DNA of 40,929 nucleotides from a virus. The notes under the pieces were generated by a model. The model worked only from the letters and a program-made list of their open reading frames with translations, made no database searches and had not been told where the DNA came from. The stretch is from the IMG/VR virus record IMGVR_UViG_3300025133_000256, positions 1 to 40,929 of that record; one strand, given 5' to 3'. Each line of letters opens with the position of its first letter. The first letter of the stretch is position 1. Below are positions 40,784 through 40,929 of this stretch, in pieces. Position numbers and translations under genes: made by a program.

Positions 40784-40929
40784 GTATCCTTTCACCGAAA
40801 GGATATTCCTTTCAGGGACTTACACGGGCTTTACGCACAATCACCATGTCGCCGTGACTTTAAGGTCTTGTACGCACCTAGGATTGTAGTCCCACGCACC
40901 TACGTCTACAACCGTAGGTAACCCGATGC
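40784..40929. repeat. Direct terminal repeat, right copy
   Basis: Copy of bases 1-146 with A at 40803 instead of G at 20. With A, TATCCTTTC-ACC-GAAAGGATA is a perfect 9-bp hairpin; with G it has one mismatch. The copy begins 96 bases beyond the 5' end of the tmRNA-like RNA. The bases between, 40689-40783, contain GTCTGT/ACAGAC and CCCCCG/CGGGGG pairings upstream of that RNA but no gene. Confidence 0.85.

Overview
The window is a complete or near-complete tailed-phage genome of about 40.8 kb. Bases 1-146 recur at 40784-40929 with one difference, so the molecule is circular in assembly terms or has terminal repeats. The virion genes point to a podovirus-like member of Caudoviricetes: small terminase, a two-gene large terminase, portal, scaffold, major capsid protein, head-tail adaptor, a tail-hub/nozzle-like beta protein, a fibre and very large internal proteins, with no tape measure, tail tube or sheath. 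Strong AGGAGG-type ribosome sites, a small protein starting MWIFTQDGFYSV, a DUF932 protein, a RusA resolvase, a Cas4-like nuclease and the absence of a DNA polymerase and RNA polymerase resemble aquatic or soil actinobacteriophages. The host assignment is inference. No integrase, excisionase or repressor was recognised.

Layout. Rightward genes (2188-29748) form one tightly packed late block: packaging (TerS, TerL ATPase, TerL nuclease), head (portal, scaffold, MCP), tail (adaptor, nozzle-like, fibre, small virion proteins), two large internal proteins (1009 and 3153 residues) and lysis (amidase endolysin plus a small membrane protein). Leftward genes run from 40394 down to 29745 and, across the circle, from 1328 down to 270. 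They carry replication and recombination functions (AEP-type primase, RecA/DnaB-like ATPase, Cas4-like nuclease, RusA, another PD-(D/E)XK-like protein), a sigma-region-4-like regulator, a DUF1599/Nmad1 protein, a DGQHR/ParB-like protein, a DUF932 protein and many small accessory genes. Most neighbours overlap as ATGA, TAATG or TGATG, so translational coupling is the rule.

The most unusual part is 791-2077. It holds about 33 perfect or near-perfect short palindromes, one roughly every 40 bases, with stems of 6-21 bp and mostly three-base loops. They run through a leftward coding gene (858-1328) and an 800-base stretch without genes. One sequesters that gene's Shine-Dalgarno sequence. Two share identical arms but have different loops. 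Palindromes of the same style recur inside the leftward replication genes. The array ends in a 13-bp motif (TTTACTCAGTACC) repeated around a hairpin, followed by a multi-helix RNA-like element just ahead of the late operon. The same motif lies ahead of the leftward Cas4-like gene.

A second notable element is an 83-base leftward RNA gene at 40606-40688. It has the tRNA-like domain of tmRNA (acceptor with G3-U70 and A73, GGTTTCGAC signature, P2 helix, T arm, encoded CCA) but no tag reading frame or pseudoknots. A degenerate tRNA-like element lies next to it.

The 3153-residue protein contains a kinase-fold-like segment, a Nudix-like segment and long coiled coils. It shares a distinctive FW[RK]DPDVAD module with the protein encoded just after the small terminase, which suggests a physical or functional link between them.
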